A stretch of 9,233 bases of DNA, taken from NCBI GenBank assembly GCA_938008925.1, contig CALLIQ010000659.1, forward strand, positions 1 through 9,233, given 5' to 3'. Shown piece after piece: positions 1 through 6,418 of the stretch (position 1 is the first letter of the stretch; every line of letters begins with the position of its first letter). A program made the translations under genes and the position numbers. The notes under the pieces were generated by a model. The model was given only the letters and a program-made list of their open reading frames with translations, searched no databases and was not told the origin of the DNA. The stretch comes from an uncultured Acidimicrobiales bacterium. Its GTDB lineage: Bacteria; Actinomycetota; Acidimicrobiia; Acidimicrobiales; SZUA-35.

Positions 1-6
1 CGCCTC

Positions 7-42
7 GGTCTCGATCACGACCTGACCTGGTCTCGGTCACGA
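7..42. repeat. Short imperfect direct repeat, 14 bp, 22-bp period
   Basis: Two 14-base copies begin at 7 and 29 and differ at one base (A14 versus G36). Between them is a tandem GACCT GACCT (19-28). A spacing of about two helical turns, upstream of a transporter gene, would suit binding sites for a regulator, but two copies this short could be chance. Confidence 0.3.
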
Positions 43-119
43 AGCGACAGCCCCATCACGTAGGCCGTCCGAACCATCCTTCGCAGACTTCACCCGTGGT
101 GGGCGGGCCGACCACCAAC

Positions 120-124
120 GAGGA
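120..124 (+). promoter_or_regulatory. Ribosome binding site deciding the transporter start
   Basis: GAGGA lies 7 bases before the ATG at 132 and argues against the upstream GTG at 96. Confidence 0.6.
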
Positions 125-131
125 TTGGGCG

Positions 132-1526
132 ATGACGGCCATGATCGACCCGATTGCTGAACCGACGACGGACGAACCCGTCCCGGACAAGGCACCGCTC
201 GTCGCGGCGGCCGCCATCGCCGGATCCCTCGCGGCCGTCGGCCTCGCAAACGTCGTCGGGGCATACGCATTGCTCGTCGATCCGTGGTTCGTGTGGGGCT
301 TTCCGCTCAGCAGCGTCGCCCTCGTCATCGGCCTCATCGTCGGTGGCCACATGAGTGACCGACTCGGCCCGAGGCGCGTCTTCGGTTCCAGCCTGATCGT
401 CGCTCTCGTCACCGTCTTGGTGGCCACGACCGGACCATCCGGTGGGCTCGCCGTCATCGCGGCACTGATCGCCGTCGCAGCGACGGCGTTCGCGACCAGC
501 TCGGCGGTGGTCGCGATCGGTGCGTCATCGACCCGGGCGGCGACCGGCATCGCGATCGTGCTCGGCGCCGAAACAGCGCTCCTCTTCGTCTACCCCACCG
601 CGTTCTCCGCCGTGACGACCGCTCAACGCCCCGTGGCGATGGTTGCCGGCCTCGTCCTCTTGTCGGCCACGGCCGCCTGGCTCGGCATGCGATCGCTGCC
701 GTCCGATCGACCCAGAACCAATCTCCAGCCGAGCGCGCTCTATGACGGTCAGGACCTTCGTGCGCTCGCTTCCGCACGTCTCCTCGGCGCGTCGGGTGTC
801 GCTCTCGGCGTCCTCGCCGGAATCGAACGACTCAACGGCATCCCTGAGCGAGGACCACTCGTCGCGATCGCGATCGGCGCTGCCATCCTCCTCGGAGGTG
901 CCGTCCTCGCGCTGCGAACGCGGTTGCTCGGAGCGGTCGACTTGCGTCGCTCGCATCAACCGGCGACGTTGGCCGTCGTCGCAGCGTCGATCGCGCTGAG
1001 CTTCGGCGTCGGCGTCGACCGGTTCACCGCCAGCGACGGAGCGCGCGGCCTCGACATCGATGTGCGGGTCGGCCTCGCCTTGAGCCTCGCCGGGCTCGCT
1101 GTCGCCGCGGCGGCCGCCGATCGGTCGCGCGGTCGGACGGTTCTCGTCGGCCTGACTGCGGTCATCGCCATCGCTGGACTTCAGATCGTGCTCGTCGGCC
1201 TCGACGTGATCGACCCCGTTCTCGGCGGGCTCATCAACGTCACCGCTGGCGCCGCCGGCGGCGCGCTCGCCGTGATCGCCGTCCACCAGGTGACCCGAAG
1301 CGAACACCGAGCCATCGCCGGCGTGACGACGGGGTTCGCACTCGCTGCGCTGCAGCTCTCGACCTGGCTGGGCGCCGCATTCGCGCCGTCACCAACCTTT
1401 CTCGACCTCACAGACTCGGCGAACGGATCGGAGGGCCTGCTCGAACGGAGCTCGGCTGGGACCGGCGCCGTAGTCCTCGTTCTCGCCCTCGTCGCTGCGG
1501 CACTGATTCGCGAGCGGCGGACCTGA
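132..1526 (+). CDS. MFS-type transporter, substrate unknown
   Basis: This is an integral membrane protein of 464 residues with about 12-13 hydrophobic segments rich in Ala, Val, Leu and Gly. Residues 71-82 (GGHMSDRLGPRR), between helices 2 and 3, fit motif A of the major facilitator superfamily (G-x-x-x-D-R-x-G-x-R-R), a loop that gates the transporter. A hydrophilic stretch near 187-212 fits the central cytoplasmic loop. The ATG at 132 is chosen because GAGGA (120-124) sits 7 bases upstream. A GTG at 96 in the same frame would add 12 polar residues and has no comparable site. The acidic, proline-rich N-terminus (about 20 residues) is not a signal peptide. The gene converges on the LLM oxidoreductase gene with 4 bases between stops. 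Substrate is not predictable from sequence; uptake of an aromatic acid used by the neighbouring pathway is possible, but the gene is not in that operon. Confidence 0.75.
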   Translation: MTAMIDPIAEPTTDEPVPDKAPLVAAAAIAGSLAAVGLANVVGAYALLVDPWFVWGFPLSSVALVIGLIVGGHMSDRLGPRRVFGSSLIVALVTVLVATTGPSGGLAVIAALIAVAATAFATSSAVVAIGASSTRAATGIAIVLGAETALLFVYPTAFSAVTTAQRPVAMVAGLVLLSATAAWLGMRSLPSDRPRTNLQPSALYDGQDLRALASARLLGASGVALGVLAGIERLNGIPERGPLVAIAIGAAILLGGAVLALRTRLLGAVDLRRSHQPATLAVVAASIALSFGVGVDRFTASDGARGLDIDVRVGLALSLAGLAVAAAAADRSRGRTVLVGLTAVIAIAGLQIVLVGLDVIDPVLGGLINVTAGAAGGALAVIAVHQVTRSEHRAIAGVTTGFALAALQLSTWLGAAFAPSPTFLDLTDSANGSEGLLERSSAGTGAVVLVLALVAAALIRERRT

Positions 1527-1530
1527 CCCT

Positions 1531-2391
1531 TCAGGCGTTGATCTCGTCGACCATCGCCTGGTTCTCGTCGAGGAAGCGATCGTGCGCGTCCGCCTCATCC
1601 GGCGCGCCGAACAACACCCGTGCAACGCCGAGCTCTCGGTAGCGCTCGAGCGTTGACCGATCCGCCGCGCTGAAGCTGTAGATCGTGATCGGCACCGCAT
1701 CCGGGTCGCGGCCAGCGTCGACCACGGCTTGGCGAAACCACTCGATGCCCTGGCCGACGTCTCGGAAACCGATGTCGATCGGGCACCACTCGTCGGCGTA
1801 CTCGGCGACGTGGCGAAGCCCGATTCGACCCTGGCAGCCGAGCAGCACGGGCGGACCGCCATGCTGCGCCGGCTTCGGGTAGACCCACGACGACTCGAAG
1901 TCGACGAACTCCCCGGCGAAGCCGGCCTCGTCATCAGTCCACACCGCCTGCATGGCGGCGATGGTCTCGCGCATGGCGTCGTATCGCCGCGCCCAGGGAA
2001 CGGTCGACACGTTGGCGAGCTCTTCACGATTCCATCCGACGCCGACACCAAACTGCAGTCGCCCACCGGAGACGTCGTCGAGGCTGGCGACCGACTTCGC
2101 GAGATCGAGCACCTCGTGTTCGAGCACGAGGCACACCGCAGTTCCGAGTTTGATCGTCGAGGTCGCCTGCGCGGCTGCTGCGAGCGACACGAACGGGTCG
2201 CGCATGTGCCAATAGAAGCGGGGCAGGTCGATGCCGCTCGGGTGCGGGGTCGACCGACTGGTCGGGATGTTCGAGTGCTCACCGACCCAGATGGAGTCGT
2301 AACCCCGCTGTTCGGCGTCGACGGCCATCGCCGCCGTCGGCACGCCATACGACGAGTTGGGTGAAACGAGACCGACCTTCATGCTCGGCAC
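1531..2391 (-). CDS. LLM-class (luciferase-like) oxidoreductase, probably F420-dependent
   Basis: This 286-residue protein has the bacterial luciferase-like TIM-barrel fold. Markers include the first strand MKVGLVSPN (4-12), YDSIWVGEH (31-39), the RDPFVSLAAAAQATSTIKLGT stretch beginning at 64, GGRLQFGVGVGWNREEL (109-125) and PVLLGC (181-186). The overall pattern resembles the F420-dependent LLM subfamily recalled as TIGR03619. Such enzymes move hydride between reduced F420 and a small organic substrate, which cannot be read from the sequence. The start is either the GTG at 2391 (GAGGA 4 bases upstream) or the ATG at 2382 (13 bases). Both spacings are poor, and MKVGLVSPN would be a natural N-terminus. 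The gene begins 7 bases after the stop of the preceding LLM gene, so the two are probably co-translated. It is the last gene of the leftward set. Confidence 0.87.
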   Translation of the reverse strand: MPSMKVGLVSPNSSYGVPTAAMAVDAEQRGYDSIWVGEHSNIPTSRSTPHPSGIDLPRFYWHMRDPFVSLAAAAQATSTIKLGTAVCLVLEHEVLDLAKSVASLDDVSGGRLQFGVGVGWNREELANVSTVPWARRYDAMRETIAAMQAVWTDDEAGFAGEFVDFESSWVYPKPAQHGGPPVLLGCQGRIGLRHVAEYADEWCPIDIGFRDVGQGIEWFRQAVVDAGRDPDAVPITIYSFSAADRSTLERYRELGVARVLFGAPDEADAHDRFLDENQAMVDEINA

Positions 2392-2398
2392 TTCATCC

Positions 2399-3259
2399 TC
2401 AACTCAGGGCGTCGGCCAACGGGCCGAGGCGTCCGGGATCGACGGCGCCGCGCATCGACCAGACCACGATGTCGACCCCGGCATCGAAGAAGGCCGCCGC
2501 CGTCTCGGCTCGCTCCGCTGGGTCGCTGTCTTCTTCCAAACCCAGGTGGATGCTCCGGGTGATCTCGGTCGGATCACGACCGACGTCGCCACAGTGACCG
2601 ACGAGCACCTCGTCGAGTTCGCTCCAGTGGGCAGGCGACTCGGGGAACGTCATGTCCCACTGGTCGGCGAAGCGGGCCGCCGTTCGCAACGTCCGCTTCT
2701 TGCCTTTCCCGCCGACGACGATCGGCGGATGAGGTGATTGCACGGCCTTCGGTTCACAGAACGCCCCGGTGAGCGTGAACATCTCGCCCTCGTGATCGGT
2801 CACGTCCTGCGTCAGCAGCTTGACGATCACCTCCAGCCCCTCTTCGAGCCGGTCCGATCGCTCGTTCAGGCTGCCGAGCTCCATGCCGTAGGCGTCGCAC
2901 TCCATCTGGTTCCAGCCGGCTCCGATACCGAAGTCGAACCGACCATTCGAGATGTGATCGAGCGTGGTGATCATGTTGGCCGTCACCGCCGGGTGGCGAT
3001 GGTGCATCCCGTTGACCATGCAGCCGATACGAATCCGCGACGTGGCCTGCGCAAGCGCGCCGAGCATCGTCCAACCCTCGAGGTTCGGGCCGTCCCACGG
3101 TGGCGCGAGCGGGTAGAAGTGGTCCCAGTTCCACGCCGACTCGAACACCTCCATCTGATCGGCCTCGCACCACAGCGCGAGGAACTCCGACCAGGTGGCG
3201 TGGTGGGGCGGTGTCTTGATGCCGTGACGCCCAACGGTTGTGGTGACGGGTGCGGTCAT
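2399..3259 (-). CDS. LLM-class oxidoreductase, Rv1855c-like, probably F420-dependent
   Basis: This is a second luciferase-like TIM-barrel oxidoreductase, also 286 residues. Family signatures are FESAWNWDHFYPL (39-51), a substrate/cofactor wall at EGWTMLGALAQATSRIRIG (61-79), NGRFDFGIGAGWNQMECDAYG (begins 105) and PPIVVGGKGKKRTLRTAA (178-195). The WDHF element and layout match, from memory, the mycobacterial Rv1855c-type family (TIGR03560). The open frame runs back to 3445, but its first 62 codons are Arg/His-rich nonsense overlapping the DoxX-like gene, so the ATG at 3259 is chosen. The purine-rich GAGGG (3265-3261) lies only one base before that ATG, so initiation may depend on coupling to the upstream gene, which stops 29 bases earlier. 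It shares fold but little close identity with the following LLM protein, so the pair looks like two distinct subfamilies rather than a recent duplication. Confidence 0.87.
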   Translation of the reverse strand: MTAPVTTTVGRHGIKTPPHHATWSEFLALWCEADQMEVFESAWNWDHFYPLAPPWDGPNLEGWTMLGALAQATSRIRIGCMVNGMHHRHPAVTANMITTLDHISNGRFDFGIGAGWNQMECDAYGMELGSLNERSDRLEEGLEVIVKLLTQDVTDHEGEMFTLTGAFCEPKAVQSPHPPIVVGGKGKKRTLRTAARFADQWDMTFPESPAHWSELDEVLVGHCGDVGRDPTEITRSIHLGLEEDSDPAERAETAAAFFDAGVDIVVWSMRGAVDPGRLGPLADALS

Positions 3260-3288
3260 TCCCTCATCGTCGCGCGAGCTCGCAGACC

Positions 3289-3654
3289 TCAGCGAGCGAT
3301 GACCGTGATGATGTAGATGATGGCGACGACCGACAGCACGGCTGCCGGCACCGCATCCTTGGTCTCGTCGCCAGCCTTGCGGTGAGCGAGCACCGCACCG
3401 ATGCCGACGATGAGCAAGCCGAGACCGGCCAGCGGGCCGATCCACTCGTAGCTCTCACCGTTGCTGGCCAGGCCGAGGATCACTCCGATGCCACCGGCGG
3501 CTTCGAGCGCGCCGAGTCCCTGGAACTGCTGCTTCGCGATCCCGAGGTGGTTTCGAGACTCGACCATCATCGGATGGTCCATCACCTTCATGACGCCGCT
3601 GCCACCGAAGCCGGCGAGCAGCATCACGCCGCTGATCCACGCAATGATCCCCAT
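3289..3654 (-). CDS. DoxX-like small membrane protein
   Basis: This 121-residue protein has four predicted transmembrane helices (about 3-21, 48-64, 72-91 and 102-119). Its glycine-rich first helix is followed by a short His/Met loop (VMKVMDHPMM, 21-30), the layout of the DoxX / DoxX_2 family. Family members sit in the cytoplasmic membrane and are linked to quinone or thiol redox reactions, but exact activity is usually unknown. The ATG at 3654 is preceded by a strong AAGGGG site (around 3667-3662), about 8 bases away. It lies between the hydroquinone-reductase-type GST (41-base gap) and the first LLM gene (29-base gap). The pairing with the GST recalls Escherichia coli yqjF-yqjG, where a DoxX-family protein adjoins a glutathionyl-hydroquinone reductase. 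Function is inferred from this context. Confidence 0.72.
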   Translation of the reverse strand: MGIIAWISGVMLLAGFGGSGVMKVMDHPMMVESRNHLGIAKQQFQGLGALEAAGGIGVILGLASNGESYEWIGPLAGLGLLIVGIGAVLAHRKAGDETKDAVPAAVLSVVAIIYIITVIAR

Positions 3655-3695
3655 GATTGATTCCCCTTGATTGTGGTTGTTTGTTCGAGTGGTGC

Positions 3696-4751
3696 TCAGG
3701 CCCGGTCGGCCGCGGCGAACGCCTTTGCCGTTTCGGTGATGCCGGGTGGCGACATGGCGTCGGTCAACCGGCCGAAGGCTTCGTTCGGTCGAGGTGCGGC
3801 CGGCGGCGTGCCATCACCGAAGGGACGCCCACCGAGCGCCTCGCGTCCGTGCGGCGTCGCCAGCCCACGCAGGTCGGGTCCGACCGGCACGACCCTGGTC
3901 GGATTGATCGTGGTGTGAACGGCGTAGTAGTGCTCCTTCACCTGGTCGAAGGCGACCGTGTCGCCGAAGCCCGGGGTCTGGAAGAGGTCACGCAGATAGC
4001 CCCACAACGCCGGCATCTCGCTGATCTTGTTGCGGTTGCACTTGAAGTGGCCGTGGTAGACGGCATCGAAGCGAACGAGCGTGGTGAACAGACGGACGTC
4101 TGCCTCGGTGATCGTCTCGCCGACGAGGTAGCGACGCGTCGACAGCCGTTCCTCGAGTTCGTCGAGTCGGTTGAACAGCGTGAAATAGGCATCCTCGTAG
4201 GCCGACTGCGACGATGCGAAACCTGTCCGGTAAACGCCGTTGTTCACGTCGTGATAGATCCCTTCGGCCACCTCGTCGATCTCGTCTCGGAGCTGGTCGG
4301 GGTAGAGCTCGGGGGCACCCTCGCGGTGATGCTGCGTCCACTCGGTCGACAGGTCGAGGGTGATCTGGGCGAAGTCGTTGGTGACCACGTGCCCCGTCGG
4401 CACGTCGACGATCGCCGGCACGGTGATGCCCTTGGGATAGTCCGGGAAGCGCTTCAGATACGAGTCACGGATTCGCTCGACACCGAGCACCGGGTCGACG
4501 CCGCCGGGGTCCAGGTCGAACTGCCAGCTGGTCCAATCATGCGTCGGGCCGGCGAACCCGAGGGAGAGGACGTCCTCGAGACCGAGGAGGCGACGCACGA
4601 CCGTCGTTCGGTTCGCCCACGGACATGCGGCGGCCGCCACGAGGCGGTAGCGACCGGCTTCAACGGGCCAATCGTCGTCGCCGGATGAAGACGCAACGAT
4701 GCGGTCGGTGATGTAGTCGGTGTCTCGCTCGAACGATCCTTCGCTTGCCAT
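3696..4751 (-). CDS. Glutathionyl-hydroquinone reductase-type GST (Xi class, YqjG/PcpF family)
   Basis: This 351-residue cytosolic enzyme belongs to the Xi-class GST family, which reduces thiol-conjugated hydroquinones back to free hydroquinones. Visible signatures are the GRYRL entry (33-37), the active-site CPWANR with Cys43, NGVYRTGFA (171-179), the GST C-terminal segment YLVGETITEADVRLF (208-222) with RFDAVYHGHFKCN (227-239), and HTTINPTRVVPVGP (279-292). All are family hallmarks. The C-terminus past about residue 293 is an extra Pro/Gly-rich tail. The ATG at 4751 is preferred but lacks a clear ribosome site. A TTG at 4763 in frame has a weak GGAAGAG 6 bases before it and would add 4 residues. 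Actinobacteria generally use mycothiol rather than glutathione, so the true thiol partner may be mycothiol (inference). The likely role is clearing quinone by-products of catechol metabolism. Confidence 0.88.
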   Translation of the reverse strand: MASEGSFERDTDYITDRIVASSSGDDDWPVEAGRYRLVAAAACPWANRTTVVRRLLGLEDVLSLGFAGPTHDWTSWQFDLDPGGVDPVLGVERIRDSYLKRFPDYPKGITVPAIVDVPTGHVVTNDFAQITLDLSTEWTQHHREGAPELYPDQLRDEIDEVAEGIYHDVNNGVYRTGFASSQSAYEDAYFTLFNRLDELEERLSTRRYLVGETITEADVRLFTTLVRFDAVYHGHFKCNRNKISEMPALWGYLRDLFQTPGFGDTVAFDQVKEHYYAVHTTINPTRVVPVGPDLRGLATPHGREALGGRPFGDGTPPAAPRPNEAFGRLTDAMSPPGITETAKAFAAADRA

Positions 4752-4829
4752 GGAAGGAGTCAACCACGGCTCTTCCGATTTATTTCAAATTTTGAGGATC
4801 TCGCCCTTCCGACCGCCTCGACCGGTGGC
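4752..4829 (-). promoter_or_regulatory. AT-rich gap with small palindrome, possible secondary promoter
   Basis: This 78-base gap separates the aldehyde dehydrogenase stop from the GST start. Bases 4777-4795 are much richer in A/T than anything else nearby and contain the 11-base palindrome TCAAA-T-TTTGA (4785-4795). On the minus strand this gives TTGAAATAAAT just before the GST start, which could hold an internal promoter or operator for the GST-DoxX-LLM genes. I see no strong terminator hairpin after the dehydrogenase. No single -35/-10 pair is convincing. Confidence 0.4.
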
Positions 4830-6344
4830 TCAGGCGTCGAGCTTGGGGATCGAATGGTCGCCGAGCGCGATCGATATGTTCTTCGTCTCCATGTAGAAGT
4901 CGAAGCTCCAGTCACCACCGTCGCGCCCGATGCCACTGGCTTTGGTTCCCCCGAACGGGGTCGGCAAATGCCGAACGTTCTGCGAGTTCACCCAGATCAT
5001 TCCGGCATCGAGTGCCTGGGCGACCCGATGCGCTCGACCGACGTCGCCCGTCCACAGGTAGCCGGCGAGCCCGTAGTCGATGTCGTTGGCGATCGAGACC
5101 GCCTGGGTTTCGTCGCTGAAGGGAACCGCGGTGAGCACCGGCCCGAAGATCTCCTCCTGGGCAATCGACATGGCGTTGGTCGCCCCGGTGAACAGAGCCG
5201 GCTCGACGAAGTTCGTCGACTGAGCATCGGCGTATGGCGTTCCGCGATGCACGGTCGCCCCTTCCTCGACGGCCCGATCGAGGTAGCTCGCCACCTTCTC
5301 ACAGTGGCGAGGGTGCACGAGCGGGCCGATGACCGTCGACGGGTCGAGCGGATGACCGACCGGGATGGTCTTGATCCGTTCCGCCAGCTTCGCCGTGAAC
5401 TCGTCGTAGATCGACGCGTGCACGAGCACTCGACTCGACGAGGTGCAGCGCTCACCGTTGAGGCTGTAGATCATGAAGATCACGGCATCCATGGCCCGCT
5501 CGAGATCGGCGTCGTCGAACACGATGACGGGATTCTTCCCGCCGAGCTCGAAGTGCACCCGCTTCAGGGTCGGCGCGCCCTGCGCCTGGATCATCGAGCC
5601 GGTCGACGATTCGCCGACGAAGGCAATGGCCTTGATGGCCTGGTGTTCCGTCAGCGACTTGCCGGCCGTCTCGCCGAGACCGTGCACCACGTTGAGTACG
5701 CCGGGCGGCAGGCCAGCGTCGAGTGCCGTCTCCGCCAAGAGCTGTGCCGTGAACGGGCTCCACTCCGCCGGCTTGTGCACCACGGTGCAACCGGCCGCGA
5801 GCGCGGGCGCGATCTTCCAGGTGCTCAACATGAACGGGGTGTTCCACGGCGTGATCACGCCGACCGGACCGATGGGGTTGCGGGTCGTGTAGTTGACGTG
5901 CGTGTCGGTCGGCAGGCTCTGGCCGTCGCCAGCGCTGGGCGACTGGTCGGCGAAGAATCGGAAGTTGGCCGCGCCACGCACGGCCGCAGCGCTCATGAAC
6001 CGCATCGCCTGGCCGGTGTCGACCGACTCGACCATCGCGATCTGCTCGGCTCGCTCCTCGATGAGGTCCGCAACATCGTGCAGCAGTGCTTTGCGCTTCG
6101 CCCCCGGCATCGCCGCCCAATCGGGGAAGGCATCGGCCGCCGCACGGGCTGCCGCATCGATGTCGGCCGCGTCGCCGGCCGCCACGTCGCCCAAGTGCAT
6201 CGAGTCGATCGGTGAGGCGTTCGCAAACGTTTCACCGCTCACGCTCAGACGATGTTCGCCAGCGATCAGGTGAGCCGTTGTGCCATTCGCGAAGCGAGCG
6301 AGATGACCCGCTGCGGTGTCGATGTTCGATTGAAGATCAGCCAT
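4830..6344 (-). CDS. hpaE: 5-carboxymethyl-2-hydroxymuconate semialdehyde dehydrogenase (HpaE-type)
   Basis: This 504-residue NAD-dependent aldehyde dehydrogenase oxidises the ring-cleavage product of homoprotocatechuate to the dicarboxylic acid. Catalytic features are all present: TPWN with oxyanion Asn168, cofactor-binding KPAE (Lys191-Glu194), general base Glu266 in FELGGK, nucleophile Cys300 in NGERC and EEIFGP (397-402). Strong HpaE-specific similarity, judged from memory of the E. coli protein, is seen in SLNGERCTSSSRVLV (294-308), the WVNSQNVRHLPTPFGG stretch (451-466) and the end ALGDHSIPK (493-501). The dinucleotide loop reads FVGESSTG where HpaE has FTGGTATG. The frame opens at a GTG at 6377, but the ATG at 6344 is right: GGAGG lies 8 bases upstream, and the GTG is inside the operator. 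The N-terminus is about 20 residues longer than E. coli HpaE. It is transcribed divergently from the regulator. A related semialdehyde as substrate cannot be excluded. Confidence 0.9.
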   Translation of the reverse strand: MADLQSNIDTAAGHLARFANGTTAHLIAGEHRLSVSGETFANASPIDSMHLGDVAAGDAADIDAAARAAADAFPDWAAMPGAKRKALLHDVADLIEERAEQIAMVESVDTGQAMRFMSAAAVRGAANFRFFADQSPSAGDGQSLPTDTHVNYTTRNPIGPVGVITPWNTPFMLSTWKIAPALAAGCTVVHKPAEWSPFTAQLLAETALDAGLPPGVLNVVHGLGETAGKSLTEHQAIKAIAFVGESSTGSMIQAQGAPTLKRVHFELGGKNPVIVFDDADLERAMDAVIFMIYSLNGERCTSSSRVLVHASIYDEFTAKLAERIKTIPVGHPLDPSTVIGPLVHPRHCEKVASYLDRAVEEGATVHRGTPYADAQSTNFVEPALFTGATNAMSIAQEEIFGPVLTAVPFSDETQAVSIANDIDYGLAGYLWTGDVGRAHRVAQALDAGMIWVNSQNVRHLPTPFGGTKASGIGRDGGDWSFDFYMETKNISIALGDHSIPKLDA

Positions 6345-6352
6345 GACGTCGG

Positions 6353-6357
6353 CCTCC
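6353..6357 (-). promoter_or_regulatory. Ribosome binding site deciding the hpaE start
   Basis: On the minus strand GGAGG is followed by 8 bases and then the ATG at 6344. It rules out the GTG at 6377, which has no such site and overlaps the inverted repeat. Confidence 0.75.
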
Positions 6358-6379
6358 GAGAGATCGAGATATTTCACAT

Positions 6380-6407
6380 GTTAGACATGCGGGCGTTGAG
6401 ATGTCTA
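6380..6407 (-). promoter_or_regulatory. Putative hpaE promoter, mirror image of the hpaR promoter
   Basis: By symmetry the minus strand carries TAGACA (6407-6402), a 16-base spacer and TCTAAC (6385-6380). The start would be near 6370-6373, leaving an untranslated leader of about 27-30 bases that includes the GGAGG site. An AAATAT just downstream could act as an alternative -10. Confidence 0.45.
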
Positions 6408-6409
6408 AC
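6382..6409 (+). promoter_or_regulatory. Putative hpaR promoter inside the inverted repeat
   Basis: TAGACA (6382-6387, 5 of 6 to TTGACA) and TCTAAC (6404-6409, 4 of 6 to TATAAT) are spaced 16 bases apart. Transcription would begin around 6416-6419, at or just before the ATG at 6419, giving a leaderless or nearly leaderless mRNA. This agrees with the absence of a ribosome site before that ATG. Confidence 0.5.
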
Positions 6410-6418
6410 ATGTGAACA

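Larger units (their letters stand above)
1..131. other. Leader upstream of the transporter gene; no gene recognised
   Basis: I see no convincing coding sequence here. Reading frames crossing it on the minus strand are arginine-rich shadows of the transporter gene. It contains an imperfect direct repeat (ggtctcgatcacga at 7-20 and ggtctcggtcacga at 29-42) and a ribosome binding site GAGGA at 120-124. The left part may be the 3' end or promoter of something outside the window; the sequence does not decide this. Confidence 0.4.
6373..6416. promoter_or_regulatory. Perfect 16-bp inverted repeat: probable HpaR operator in divergent promoter region
   Basis: The left arm TTCACATGTTAGACAT (6373-6388) and right arm ATGTCTAACATGTGAA (6401-6416) are exact reverse complements separated by 12 bases. 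Each arm also contains its own smaller palindrome, ATGT-tag-ACAT (6378-6388) and ATGT-cta-ACAT (6401-6411), of the size a MarR-family dimer usually binds. The two centres (6383 and 6406) are 23 bp apart, about two helical turns, so two dimers would lie on the same face of the DNA. Being between hpaR and hpaE, it is the natural site of autoregulation and control of both operons. That HpaR is the protein binding here is inferred from position and symmetry. Confidence 0.88.

Noticed and set aside
96..115. gtggt...accac possible hairpin before the transporter ribosome site
   Set aside because: Only 5 bp pair and the next bases mismatch; too weak to call an attenuator or riboswitch.
525..1307. Minus-strand open frame (260 codons) opposite the transporter
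   Set aside because: Its Asp/Glu/Arg-rich composition is the mirror of hydrophobic Val/Leu/Ala codons on the plus strand, so it is a shadow.
2112..2129. Inverted repeat ctcgtg...cacgag within the second LLM gene
   Set aside because: It encodes a Leu-Glu-His-Glu-Val stretch in the coding frame; with 6-bp arms and no T-run it is explained by codon usage.
3260..3445. N-terminal extension of the first LLM gene back to 3445
   Set aside because: The extra 62 residues are Arg/His/Ser-rich, overlap the DoxX-like gene and have no counterpart in the family; the ATG at 3259 begins a normal LLM length.
3657..4688. Plus-strand open frame (343 codons) opposite the GST gene
   Set aside because: Composition is Arg/Val/Gly-heavy and without motifs; the minus strand carries the full hydroquinone-reductase signature.
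4854..6215. Long plus-strand open frame (453 codons) opposite the aldehyde dehydrogenase
   Set aside because: It is Arg/His/Val-rich with no recognisable family, and lies wholly antisense to a gene with every catalytic residue of its family. It is a typical high-GC shadow.
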